From Salinivirga sp035268865 (lineage in GTDB: Bacteria > Bacteroidota > Bacteroidia > Bacteroidales > Salinivirgaceae): a stretch of 10,745 nucleotides of DNA. The notes beneath the pieces are model-generated. The model did no database searches, was not told the DNA's origin, and worked only from the letters and a program-made list of their open reading frames with translations. This document shows, one piece after another, positions 1 to 7,532 of this stretch. Location of the stretch: assembly GCF_035268865.1 (NCBI RefSeq), contig NZ_DATFKB010000126.1, positions 1-10,745 on the forward strand. The letters are read 5' to 3'. The translations under genes were made by a program, and so were the position numbers. Numbering within the stretch: position 1 is the first letter of the stretch; the number at the start of each line of letters is the position of its first letter.

Positions 1-1258
1 TGTCGGTTGCTTTTATTACGATGTGCATTGTATCTAACACAATTTGGTGATCAAAACTCTTGTTTTTGATGGGCACATTTTTCCCGCTTATTAATAATTC
101 AGCAATCGGACTGTCGTCTTTTATAACTCCTTTTATTTGTAAGGTTTGTTGGTTTCGACTTATGGCAATGGTCGTTTGACCCGGTCCTTCGGGATGCGTT
201 ACAATTATTTGTGGCGGGTATTGTTCTTTTCTGAGTTCATAAATACTACTTTCTGCGTATTTGAGCATTGCGGAGTCTGTTGTGTATTTATCCACGTTTA
301 TAAAAGCCTGAATAGCTTCTGATTTCATATATAGTTCTTTCAGTATTTTACCTTTAAGAAGCCATGCATTTGCAGAAGTTGTGTCCCATTTGAGGTAATA
401 AGATATATCAACCAGTGCGTTTTGCAGCTGGTTTACTTTTTTGTAGAGTTCAGCCCTTGTGTAATATAAATCTATTCGCGCCGGATTGAGGGTGATTATT
501 TTTGTAATATCTTTTATTTGCGCCTGGGTATTGCCTGTTACGTTATATAAAATAGCTCTCAGGCGGTAGCTTTCGATGTCATTAAATCTTCTGGCTGCCT
601 GTGAAAAAATGTCAATGGCCTTATCAATGTACCCGTTTTTAACAAGTAGTCTGCCCAAATCATGGTAAGGAGGTTTGTAGACCGGATTTATTTTAATGGC
701 TTCGTTGTAGTAGGCTATTGCATAGTCGTTTAATCCTAGTGAGTCTGATGCTAATGCCTTAGCATAAAGCAGTTCGGCGTCTTCGTTCAATTTTTGTGCG
801 CGCTCGCACACAATTAATGCACTTTCAGAACTACCCGTATGGATTAGTGCCAATGCCTGAAGTTTTAGGGCATCAAAATTAGCGCTATCTCTATCGAGGG
901 TTGTAGTTGCATATTGCAAAGCCTGGTTGTGTTTGCCAAGTTTATATGATAATCTCGAGGCTTGCAATGCATTTTTATAATTGTTGGGGAATAGCTTGCT
1001 TGCAATAATAAAATCTTTTAAGGCTTTTTCTTCACGATCCAGGGCAAGATGACTCTTAGCACGATAAATATAGGCATCATTGTATTTCTTTTTTTGCGAA
1101 TTAATTGCCACATCAAGCCATCCTATGGCCCTTATATATTCTTTGTTTTCATAGGCCGATTTCCCTGTCCGGTAAGCCTTGCCTGGTCGCTGGCCCATAG
1201 CAAAATTATGAATCAGCATTATTAAAAGAAAGTATATCAGTCGTGTACTATGTTTCAT
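1..1258 (-). CDS. Exported TPR-repeat protein with Ig-like segment, 3' end beyond the left edge (partial)
   Basis: An uninterrupted reading frame starts at ATG 1258-1256 and is still open at base 1, giving 419 visible residues; no stop is in the window. The N-terminus (MKHSTRLIYFLLIMLIHNFAMG, then QRP) is a hydrophobic signal peptide with probable cleavage near residue 22, so the protein is exported. Residues 27 to about 350 are helical and contain TPR-like units, for example AYENKEYIRAIGWLDVAI (35-52), AYIYRAKSHLALDREEKAL (62-80) and a later YKPPYHDLGRLLVKNGYIDKA. After a short PPQIIVTHPEGPG linker, residues from about 365 form a beta-rich Ig-like segment (IKGVIKDDSPIAELLISGK, later IVIKATD). 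From family knowledge, this TPR-then-Ig order in Bacteroidota is often followed by a caspase-like (peptidase C14) domain; here that part would lie outside the window, so it is inference. The start is supported by the signal peptide and by a -7 box just upstream. It is transcribed divergently from the threonine aldolase gene. Confidence 0.88.
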   Translation of the reverse strand, partial: MKHSTRLIYFLLIMLIHNFAMGQRPGKAYRTGKSAYENKEYIRAIGWLDVAINSQKKKYNDAYIYRAKSHLALDREEKALKDFIIASKLFPNNYKNALQASRLSYKLGKHNQALQYATTTLDRDSANFDALKLQALALIHTGSSESALIVCERAQKLNEDAELLYAKALASDSLGLNDYAIAYYNEAIKINPVYKPPYHDLGRLLVKNGYIDKAIDIFSQAARRFNDIESYRLRAILYNVTGNTQAQIKDITKIITLNPARIDLYYTRAELYKKVNQLQNALVDISYYLKWDTTSANAWLLKGKILKELYMKSEAIQAFINVDKYTTDSAMLKYAESSIYELRKEQYPPQIIVTHPEGPGQTTIAISRNQQTLQIKGVIKDDSPIAELLISGKNVPIKNKSFDHQIVLDTMHIVIKATD

Positions 1259-1278
1259 TTTTTGCTCAATCTATACTC

Positions 1279-1286
1279 CAAATGTA
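1279..1286 (-). promoter_or_regulatory. Candidate -7 promoter box for the TPR gene
   Basis: Read on the minus strand this is TACATTTG, an exact match to the Bacteroidota -7 consensus TAnnTTTG. It lies about 20 bp before the ATG, which implies a very short leader. I see no good TTTG -33 element at the usual distance, so the call rests on one box. Confidence 0.45.
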
Positions 1287-1343
1287 GTTAAAAAGTTTTT
1301 TTTATGTAATTCCATTATCATTTACTGAGTGCAAAACAGATTT

Positions 1344-1374
1344 CTTTTGATTCTGAATATCAAAAGCTTTTGAT
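1344..1374. promoter_or_regulatory. Candidate operator: perfect 16-bp palindrome plus a third half-site
   Basis: Positions 1359-1374 (ATCAAAAGCTTTTGAT) are a perfect palindrome. The half-site CTTTTGAT also occurs at 1344-1351, so the order is CTTTTGAT, 7 bp, ATCAAAAG, CTTTTGAT. The two same-direction copies start 23 bp apart, roughly two helical turns. The cluster sits between the divergent genes and ends 5 bp before the plus-strand -7 box at 1380, where a bound repressor would block polymerase. No regulator gene is visible in the window. Confidence 0.4.
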
Positions 1375-1379
1375 TTTGC

Positions 1380-1387
1380 TATTTTTG
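1380..1387 (+). promoter_or_regulatory. Candidate -7 promoter box for the aldolase/radical SAM operon
   Basis: TATTTTTG matches the Bacteroidota -7 consensus TAnnTTTG exactly and lies 25 bp upstream of the ATG at 1413. There is no TTTG at the standard -33 spacing, and the region is T-rich, so a chance match is possible. The A/T-rich leader without a Shine-Dalgarno motif is typical of this phylum. Confidence 0.45.
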
Positions 1388-1412
1388 TGCATAATGATAA
1401 AAATTTTTTGTT

Positions 1413-2447
1413 ATGATAAAAAAGGGGTTTGCAAGTGATAATAATGCCGGAGCTCATCCACAGGTGTTGGCTGCTATGATTGATGCTAACCAGGGACATG
1501 TTACCGGTTATGGCGACGATGTTTATACCAATGAAGCAGAACAGCTCTTTAAGCAAATTTTTGGCGATGATATTTCTGTCAATTTTGTTTTTAATGGTAC
1601 AGCTGCAAATGTTTTAAGTATTATGGCCGCGGGAAGGTCATATAATTCGGTTATTTGTACCGATACGGCACATATTAATGAGGATGAATGTGGCGCCCCT
1701 GAAAAAATTACCGGATCGAAAATAATTGCCGTGTCTAATGACAAAGGCAAATTGCGACCAGACCGGGTTAGGCCTCATTTAAAGGGTTTTGGCTTTGAGC
1801 ACCATTCCCAGCCGGGTATTATCAGCATTAGTCAGGTCACAGAAATGGGTACGGTATACACCCCTGAAGAGATTAAAGAGCTTGCAGACCTGGCACATAC
1901 ACACGGAATGTATTTGCATATCGATGGCGCCAGGATAGCCAATGCAGCAGCAAGTCTCGATATGTCATTCAGGGCGTTTACCCGCGATTGTGGCGTGGAT
2001 TTATTATCGTTTGGAGGCACCAAAAATGGTTTAATAATGGGTGAGGCGGTAATTTTCTTTAATCAGGAACTTACAAAAGGGTTTCAATATTTGCGTAAGC
2101 AGCATATGCAGCTTTTTTCAAAGATGCGTTTCGTTTCTGCTCAGTTTAAAGCCTATTTTAAGGATGATTTATGGCTTAAGTCTGCCCGGCATGCCAACAG
2201 CATGGCGCAGCTCCTGAAGGAGAAATTAGCACCCATAGAACAGGTTGAAATTACCCGTAACGTTGAAGCAAATGGTGTTTTCGCAATAATTCCCAAACCA
2301 TGGACCGAAATATTGCAGGAGAAGTATTTTTTCTACATCTGGGATGAGCAAACAAACGAAGTTCGCTGGATGACCTCATTTGATACCACCAGAGAGGATA
2401 TAGAAAATTTCACTGCTGAAGTGGCAAAACTAGCAAGCAATGGATAG
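1413..2447 (+). CDS. ltaE: Low-specificity L-threonine aldolase (PLP-dependent, beta-eliminating lyase family)
   Basis: The enzyme cleaves L-threonine or L-allo-threonine to glycine and acetaldehyde in the cytoplasm. The 344 residues match the usual family length and the family is recognisable end to end. Near the start is the signature FASDNNAGAHP (6-16), then the TGYGDD stretch (about 31-36). A histidine at 87 (TAHINEDECGAPE) lies where the family has its cofactor-stacking histidine. Asp171 and Arg174 lie in HIDGAR (169-174), the PLP pyridine and substrate region. Lys204 in SFGGTKNG is the expected Schiff-base lysine. All expected catalytic residues are therefore present. ATG 1413 is preferred because it places the conserved N-terminal motif right after the start, as in homologues. 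The last 8 bp overlap the start of the radical SAM gene, indicating an operon with translational coupling. A related PF01212 activity, such as another beta-hydroxy-amino-acid aldolase, cannot be excluded. Confidence 0.92.
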   Translation: MIKKGFASDNNAGAHPQVLAAMIDANQGHVTGYGDDVYTNEAEQLFKQIFGDDISVNFVFNGTAANVLSIMAAGRSYNSVICTDTAHINEDECGAPEKITGSKIIAVSNDKGKLRPDRVRPHLKGFGFEHHSQPGIISISQVTEMGTVYTPEEIKELADLAHTHGMYLHIDGARIANAAASLDMSFRAFTRDCGVDLLSFGGTKNGLIMGEAVIFFNQELTKGFQYLRKQHMQLFSKMRFVSAQFKAYFKDDLWLKSARHANSMAQLLKEKLAPIEQVEITRNVEANGVFAIIPKPWTEILQEKYFFYIWDEQTNEVRWMTSFDTTREDIENFTAEVAKLASNG

Positions 2448-3393
2448 GCAGTATTCTTTGAAGTACAGCGCTAATCACCCCTACAACCGATATTCCGATT
2501 ATTTAAAAACGGTTTTTGGTAAACCTATGCAAAAAGTTTCCATAGATGCTGGTTTTTCATGTCCGAATATCGATGGTACAAAAAGCCGGGGAGGCTGTAT
2601 TTATTGTAATAACAGCAGTTTTAATCCTAATTATAAGTTTGAACGTGAAAATATTGCTGCTCAAATAGAGCAAGGCATAAGTAAGTTCACAAACCGCAAA
2701 CCCGGAACCGGTTTTATTGCATATTTTCAGTCGCATACCAACACACATGCCCCCGTCAATGAATTATCCGCTATTTTCAGACGGGCAATAGCACATCCTG
2801 CTGTAGAAGGATTAATAATTGCAACCCGACCCGATTGCCTGGGCGAGCCCGTGCTTGATTTGTTGTCTGAACTGAATAAAGAACTTTTTGTTGGTATAGA
2901 GATCGGCATTGAATCCACATTAAATGATACGCTTAAATTGCTGAACCGGGGGCATAAATGGGAAGATACTTTAGATGCTGTTGACAGGGTAAAGCGCAGA
3001 GGATTACATCTTGGAGGGCACCTGATTTTAGGCCTTCCGGGCGAAACAAGGGAAGATATTGATCAACATGCACTGAAAATCTCGAAGTTGCCTTTAGATA
3101 CAGTGAAACTTCACCAATTGCAGATTGTGAAAAATACCGGGCTTGAGAAAATTTATAAGCAGAAAACATATCAAATCAGGTTATTTCCCGTAGAAGAATA
3201 CATTGATATCTGTATTAACTTTACAGAAAAAATGAATCCGGAGGTGGTGATTGAGCGTTTTGCATCTGAGTCAAAGCCAGACCTTTTAGCTGTAAAGATG
3301 TGGAGTGGTGTAAAAAACCATCAAATTGCCGACTGGATATCAAATGAAATGAAAAGACGAGATACCTGGCAATCAAGACTGTTTGAAGGTTAG
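2440..3393 (+). CDS. yhcC: YhcC/YtqA-type radical SAM protein (TIGR01212 family)
   Basis: This is a cytoplasmic [4Fe-4S] radical S-adenosylmethionine enzyme. Cluster-binding cysteines are Cys41, Cys53 and Cys56, in the CX11CX2C spacing of the Elp3-like SAM branch rather than the common CX3CX2C. Other family features are the VSIDAGFSCPN lead-in (33-43), FIAYFQSHTNTHAP from residue 92, IIATRPDCL, GIEIGIES with Glu158, the HLILGLPGE strand (194-202) and VKLHQLQIVKNTGLEKIY. The 317 residues are close to E. coli YhcC (about 309). The ATG lies inside the last codons of the aldolase gene (8-bp overlap), so translation is probably coupled. The function was long unknown. I recall recent work linking the Bacillus homologue YtqA (MnmL) to wobble-uridine modification of tRNA; applying that here is inference. 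No obvious intrinsic terminator follows. Confidence 0.9.
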   Translation: MDRQYSLKYSANHPYNRYSDYLKTVFGKPMQKVSIDAGFSCPNIDGTKSRGGCIYCNNSSFNPNYKFERENIAAQIEQGISKFTNRKPGTGFIAYFQSHTNTHAPVNELSAIFRRAIAHPAVEGLIIATRPDCLGEPVLDLLSELNKELFVGIEIGIESTLNDTLKLLNRGHKWEDTLDAVDRVKRRGLHLGGHLILGLPGETREDIDQHALKISKLPLDTVKLHQLQIVKNTGLEKIYKQKTYQIRLFPVEEYIDICINFTEKMNPEVVIERFASESKPDLLAVKMWSGVKNHQIADWISNEMKRRDTWQSRLFEG

Positions 3394-3416
3394 TGCTGGT
3401 AATGATATATTTTAAT

Positions 3417-3495
3417 TAGTTTTGTTATAAATGTATTGAAAATAGGATCATTGTACAAATTGTTTTTATGAATTAAGGAATCATTTGTACATTTA
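3417..3495 (+). promoter_or_regulatory. Candidate promoter region of the large T9SS gene, with a repeated TTGTACA motif
   Basis: The 130-bp gap between the radical SAM gene and the ATG at 3524 holds an exact TAnnTTTG match (TAGTTTTG, 3417-3424) and a weaker one (TACATTTA, 3488-3495). Two copies of TTGTACA lie 34 bp apart (3451-3457 and 3485-3491), each preceded by ATCAT; the first is part of the 8-bp palindrome TTGTACAA. The second copy overlaps the weaker promoter box. Neither box has a clear -33 partner, so which one is used is open. Confidence 0.3.
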
Positions 3496-3523
3496 CTCTA
3501 ATTGCAACGATAAATTAACACCC

Positions 3524-6500
3524 ATGAAAATAAGAGAACTACTTTTTTCGTTTTTGCTTATGGCCATTTTGTTAAATTATGGCCCGATCAAAGCACAGGA
3601 TGTCGATCTTGGCGTAACAAATGTTTGGCCAGCTATTAAAGGCACAGTGCCGGATTATAATTTTCAGGATCAAACAAAACCCTACTGGGGTGGGTATCAT
3701 TATATGCCCGTGCATCTTTTCAATGGTTTTGATCCGATAGGATTACCCGTATCGCACCCCGGCGAAGATGCTATTACATTTGACTGGGAGCTTACCTTAA
3801 CTGCCGATCCCTCAGGCGCTGCCAATGTAGTTTTTGATCAATCCAGTAATTATACCCTCTCTACTGGCGAGTCTGATACCATTCTTTTTGGTCAGGCTGT
3901 GAACTATCAGGAAATAAATGATTATGCCCTTTCGACTAATCTGATAAGTGCAAATGATGGCAATGCCGCCAACAACCAAACTACTTTTAATTATGTGCTT
4001 TCAGACAGCACCTATGGATTTGCCGATAAAAACAACTTGTCAGGCTCTTTTACCCTGGTTGATACACTTAGTGCAGGCAATCAGGATGGCGTTGGAATAG
4101 CTGTTTATTTCCCGGAACCTGCTGGCGACCCATACCAGGTAAATTCTATGACGACCTATCTTAAAGATGATTTTACAGGCGTAATTGAAAATGGGAATGC
4201 CACCTTTGTGGGTGTTGTTCATCCAAGAAACCAAAGTACAGGACTATGGGATCTTTCAAGTGGTATTGCTCAAACAAATCCCAAAAATTTGACAAGTGAT
4301 GATCTCAATTCAATGTTAACCATGTCGCTAATTAGTCCTATGACCATTAGTAATGAAAGCGAATATCTATTTATGCTTTACATTTTCAATGGCAATGATC
4401 AAACAGACGAGGGGCGCATTACCATAGCCAATGACCCGGACAGCTATGCACCCTATGATTTGCGTTGTGTGTTGGTTATTGATGGAGCGGTAGAGTATGC
4501 CGAAGCTACTCCGGCGATATGGGTTAACGTTGAACCTCAACAATTACCTGCAAGTAGTGAAGCCGAGATAATATCATACAGTTTCCCAAATCAGACCACT
4601 TCTGAAATTGATGCCAATAATCAGACAATTGATGTTACAATGCCCCAGGGTACTGACTTAACCAGCCTTGTGGCTGACTTTACCCTGTCACCCGGTGCCA
4701 CTGCTGCAGTAAGCGGTACTGAGCAGGTAAGCGGAACCACAGCTAATGATTTTACAGCCCCCGTTGTGTATACTGTGACAGCCGAAGACGGCACAACTAC
4801 CAAAAACTGGACGGCTACAGTTAATGTAGAGCTTTCAGATGCGACAGAAATTATTGATTACAGCATTCCGAATCAGGTCGGTTCTAACATCAATACACAA
4901 AACCAAACTATAGAAGTTACCATGCCTGCGGGGACAGACCTGACAAGCCTTGTAGCCGATTTTACCCTTTCAGCAGGTGCCACAGCCACCGTGGATGGTA
5001 CTGAGCAAGTGAGCGGAACCACAGCAAATGATTTTACAAATCCTGTGGTTTATACCGTTACAGCTGAAGATGGTACAACTACTCAAGACTGGACAGTTAC
5101 AGTGCAGGAGGCTGCTTCAAATGGTGCCGATATTTTAAGCTATGATATCCCAGGCCAGGAGAGTTCGCAAATAAACTCAAGTGAAAAAACCGTTGATGTT
5201 GTGATGCCCGCAGGAACTGATTTAACCAATTTGGTAGCTGAATTTACACTTTCGCCCGGAGCTACTGCTACAGTTGGCGGTGTGGAACAGGTGAGCGGAA
5301 CCAGTGCAAACGATTTTACCAGCCCTGTAGTGTATACCGTGACGGCAGAAGATGGCGTTACCGCAGTAGACTGGACCGTTACTGTAACCATTAATGCTTC
5401 AAATGATACCGATATTTTAACCTATGAAATCCCGAACCAGGAGAGTTCGCAAATAAACGCAAGTGAACAAACAGTTGATGTTGTGATGCCTGTCGGAACT
5501 GATTTGACTAATTTAGTAGCTGAATTTACACTTTCGTCGGGAGCTACAGCTACCGTTGGCGGTGTGGATCAGGTTAGTGGCACTACGGCCAATGACTTTA
5601 CGAATCCTGTTGTATACACCGTAACAGCTGAAGATGGAACTACAAGCACTGAGTGGACAGTTACAGTAACAACTAATGCTTCAGATGAGGCTGAAATTTT
5701 GAGCTATTCACTTCCCGGTCAAATTAACTCAGTTATTGATCCCGGTGCGCAAACAGTAGATGTGGAGGTTCCGCTTGGGACAGATTTGACCAGTCTTGTT
5801 GCTGAATTTACATTGTCAACCGGCGCTACTGCAACTGTTAGTGGTGTAGAGCAGGTTAGCGGATCGACCCCAAATGATTTTACAAATCCGGTACAATATA
5901 CTGTTACAGCTCAAGACGGAGTTACTACAAAAGATTGGACCGTTACAGTTACTACGGTAGCTTCTTCAGAAACAGAGATATTAACCTACAGCATACCCGA
6001 CCAGCTCTCTGCAGATGTTAATCCCGTAAATCAAACCGTGAATGTGGTTATGCCAATGGGAACTGATCTGTCTGCATTAGTAGCTGATTTTACCCTTTCG
6101 GTGGGTGCAACTGCTTCCGTTGAAGGAGAAGTGCAGGAGAGTGGCGTTACTGTAAATGATTTTACAAATCCAGTGGTATATACCATAACCGCACAGGATG
6201 GCTCCACAACTGCCGACTGGACAGTTACAGTGAGCGAACAGACCATTTCACCTGCTGATTTTATCTCCTATAGTATTGACGGACAGGATGGCGTAATTGA
6301 CATGGCAAATGCCTTTGTTAGAGTGGAGATGCCGGCCGGTACCGATATAACCAGCCTTGCAGCCACATTTGAAGTTGCTGCCGGTACAACTGTTACGGTT
6401 AATGGTACAGTTCAGGAGAGTGGCGTAACAGTAAATGATTTTACACAAATTGTAGCCTATCGTCTTAACCCGGCTGATGGTGCCTCAAAAACGTGGTATG

Positions 6501-7357
6501 TAGATGTAGCCGTAGAAGGTGATATGAACAATGCAACACTGTTTGAATATTTTGGCTTTTATGGACAAACCAATCCTGCTGAAATTAATTATGAAACACA
6601 AACCATTGCTGTAAACCTATCACCAGATCTCGACGTTGAGGCATTAATTCCAATGTTTTATTTGTCAGATGGTGCAATAGCCTATATTGGCAACGAAATA
6701 CAATGGAGCGGCGAAAATATTGTAGATTTCAGTAATCCGGTCACATACACCATTGTTGCTGAAAACGGCACCGATACGCAAGATTGGACCGTACAGGTAA
6801 CCACAAACCAGAATGCTTCAGCAGAAATTTTGTCGTACTATTTCCAGGATATACCACCTTCTGAACAACAAACCACAATTTACAACAACTCGAACAGTAT
6901 ATATGTCGATATCCCATCCGGGACATCGCGAGAGGAGCTTGTGGCTAATTTTGAGCTCAGTTCAGGGGCTGTGGCCAAGGTTGATGGTGTATTGCAGGAA
7001 AGTGGTACAACTGTAAATGATTTCTCAACTCCGGTTTCGTATACTGTTACTTCACAGAATGAAGCTAATGTAAGGGTCTGGACAGTGAATGTACGTTACC
7101 TCACAGGAATTGAGGCAAACATGGACGAGTCTTTTGCAATTTATCCTAATCCTGCAGCATATAGCGTTCATATAAAAACTCCAGACGGGTATACGGGTAT
7201 GATTATGATAACTGATATGAATGGTAAGTTGCATAAGGTTATGCAAGCCGGTTCAGATAATGCAGAACTTGATGTAACAAATATGAGCTCCGGAGTGTAT
7301 TTTGTAGTTTTCAGAAACGGCAATAAACAATTGACCAGACAGATGATTATTAAATAA
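3524..7357 (+). CDS. Large secreted repeat protein with T9SS type A sorting domain
   Basis: The protein has 1277 residues and is secreted and probably surface-attached by the type IX system. I chose ATG 3524 because it opens directly into a signal peptide (MKIRELLFSFLLMAILLNYG, then PIKAQ; cleavage near residue 24). The frame extends to a TTG at 3485, but that would add 13 polar residues before the signal. Residues 26-347 are beta-rich and I do not recognise them. Nine tandem domains follow, starting at residues 348, 442, 536, 630, 724, 818, 912, 1005 and 1101. Each runs I-x-S-Y-x-I-P-x-Q, V-x-MP-x-GTDLTSLVA-x-FTLS-x-GA, a VSGTTANDFT-x-PVVYTVTAEDGTT core and a W-TVTV strand; they resemble the DUF5018 type of Ig-like repeat. 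Residues 1197-1277 (YPNP at 1207, D-x-x-G-x, SSGVYFVVF, ending MIIK) are a T9SS C-terminal sorting domain. A role in adhesion or polymer binding is plausible but not shown by the sequence. Confidence 0.93.
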   Translation: MKIRELLFSFLLMAILLNYGPIKAQDVDLGVTNVWPAIKGTVPDYNFQDQTKPYWGGYHYMPVHLFNGFDPIGLPVSHPGEDAITFDWELTLTADPSGAANVVFDQSSNYTLSTGESDTILFGQAVNYQEINDYALSTNLISANDGNAANNQTTFNYVLSDSTYGFADKNNLSGSFTLVDTLSAGNQDGVGIAVYFPEPAGDPYQVNSMTTYLKDDFTGVIENGNATFVGVVHPRNQSTGLWDLSSGIAQTNPKNLTSDDLNSMLTMSLISPMTISNESEYLFMLYIFNGNDQTDEGRITIANDPDSYAPYDLRCVLVIDGAVEYAEATPAIWVNVEPQQLPASSEAEIISYSFPNQTTSEIDANNQTIDVTMPQGTDLTSLVADFTLSPGATAAVSGTEQVSGTTANDFTAPVVYTVTAEDGTTTKNWTATVNVELSDATEIIDYSIPNQVGSNINTQNQTIEVTMPAGTDLTSLVADFTLSAGATATVDGTEQVSGTTANDFTNPVVYTVTAEDGTTTQDWTVTVQEAASNGADILSYDIPGQESSQINSSEKTVDVVMPAGTDLTNLVAEFTLSPGATATVGGVEQVSGTSANDFTSPVVYTVTAEDGVTAVDWTVTVTINASNDTDILTYEIPNQESSQINASEQTVDVVMPVGTDLTNLVAEFTLSSGATATVGGVDQVSGTTANDFTNPVVYTVTAEDGTTSTEWTVTVTTNASDEAEILSYSLPGQINSVIDPGAQTVDVEVPLGTDLTSLVAEFTLSTGATATVSGVEQVSGSTPNDFTNPVQYTVTAQDGVTTKDWTVTVTTVASSETEILTYSIPDQLSADVNPVNQTVNVVMPMGTDLSALVADFTLSVGATASVEGEVQESGVTVNDFTNPVVYTITAQDGSTTADWTVTVSEQTISPADFISYSIDGQDGVIDMANAFVRVEMPAGTDITSLAATFEVAAGTTVTVNGTVQESGVTVNDFTQIVAYRLNPADGASKTWYVDVAVEGDMNNATLFEYFGFYGQTNPAEINYETQTIAVNLSPDLDVEALIPMFYLSDGAIAYIGNEIQWSGENIVDFSNPVTYTIVAENGTDTQDWTVQVTTNQNASAEILSYYFQDIPPSEQQTTIYNNSNSIYVDIPSGTSREELVANFELSSGAVAKVDGVLQESGTTVNDFSTPVSYTVTSQNEANVRVWTVNVRYLTGIEANMDESFAIYPNPAAYSVHIKTPDGYTGMIMITDMNGKLHKVMQAGSDNAELDVTNMSSGVYFVVFRNGNKQLTRQMIIK
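4565..7105 (+). repeat. Array of nine tandem domain repeats, the first seven with an exact 282-bp period
   Basis: Repeats begin at 4565, 4847, 5129, 5411, 5693, 5975, 6257, 6536 and 6824. The first six spacings are exactly 282 bp (94 codons), then 279 and 288. Repeats 1-6 share most of their residues, while repeats 7-9 have diverged. Repeats 3 and 4 are closest at DNA level, sharing for instance a 22-nt identical stretch at 5155-5176 and 5437-5458. This fits growth by in-frame duplication, most recently around repeats 3 and 4. Confidence 0.9.
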
Positions 7358-7379
7358 TAACACTTGTTTTCATGTTTTA

Positions 7380-7405
7380 GAGGCTGCCACAGGTAGCCTC
7401 TTTTT
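7380..7405 (+). terminator. Rho-independent terminator of the large T9SS gene
   Basis: A 9-bp stem (7380-7388 with 7392-7400, one G-U pair) closes a 3-nt ACA loop and is followed directly by five T residues. It begins 22 bp after the stop codon. It separates the large gene from manC, so manC must have its own promoter. Confidence 0.88.
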
Positions 7406-7449
7406 ATATATAAAATGCGATTTCTTTATTTTGAAAATTATCTGTTTGA

Positions 7450-7513
7450 TAGATTTTTTATTTTTACCTGATTAAATCGTAAGTGTTGATCGAACGATTT
7501 GTGGTTATCAAAT
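7450..7513 (+). promoter_or_regulatory. manC leader: weak promoter boxes and two mutually exclusive inverted repeats
   Basis: Two 7-of-8 matches to TAnnTTTG lie at 7450-7457 (TAGATTTT) and 7459-7466 (TATTTTTA). Downstream is a perfect inverted repeat, AAATCGT (7474-7480) with ACGATTT (7494-7500). A second repeat pairs ATTTG (7497-7501) with CAAAT (7509-7513). Both use bases 7497-7500, so the two hairpins cannot form together. The arrangement ends about 20 bp before the ATG. Whether it works as an operator, an RNA switch or nothing is not shown by the sequence. Confidence 0.3.
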
Positions 7514-7532
7514 GCAATAAAAACTTAAATAT

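Noticed and set aside
1302..1556. 84-codon minus-strand frame across the divergent promoter and the start of the aldolase gene
   Set aside because: It overlaps a well-identified gene and the promoter boxes, with no family resemblance; a shadow frame.
3485..3523. TTG start 13 codons upstream of the ATG in the large T9SS gene
   Set aside because: It adds polar residues ahead of a complete signal peptide and lies in the probable promoter and leader; ATG 3524 is the better start.
6813..7016. 67-codon plus-strand frame inside repeat 9 of the large protein
   Set aside because: It lies out of frame within a clearly coding repeat and has no independent signal.
4565..7105. Regularly spaced repeats as a possible CRISPR array
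   Set aside because: The 282-bp period keeps one open frame and encodes homologous protein domains; there are no short identical repeats with unique spacers.
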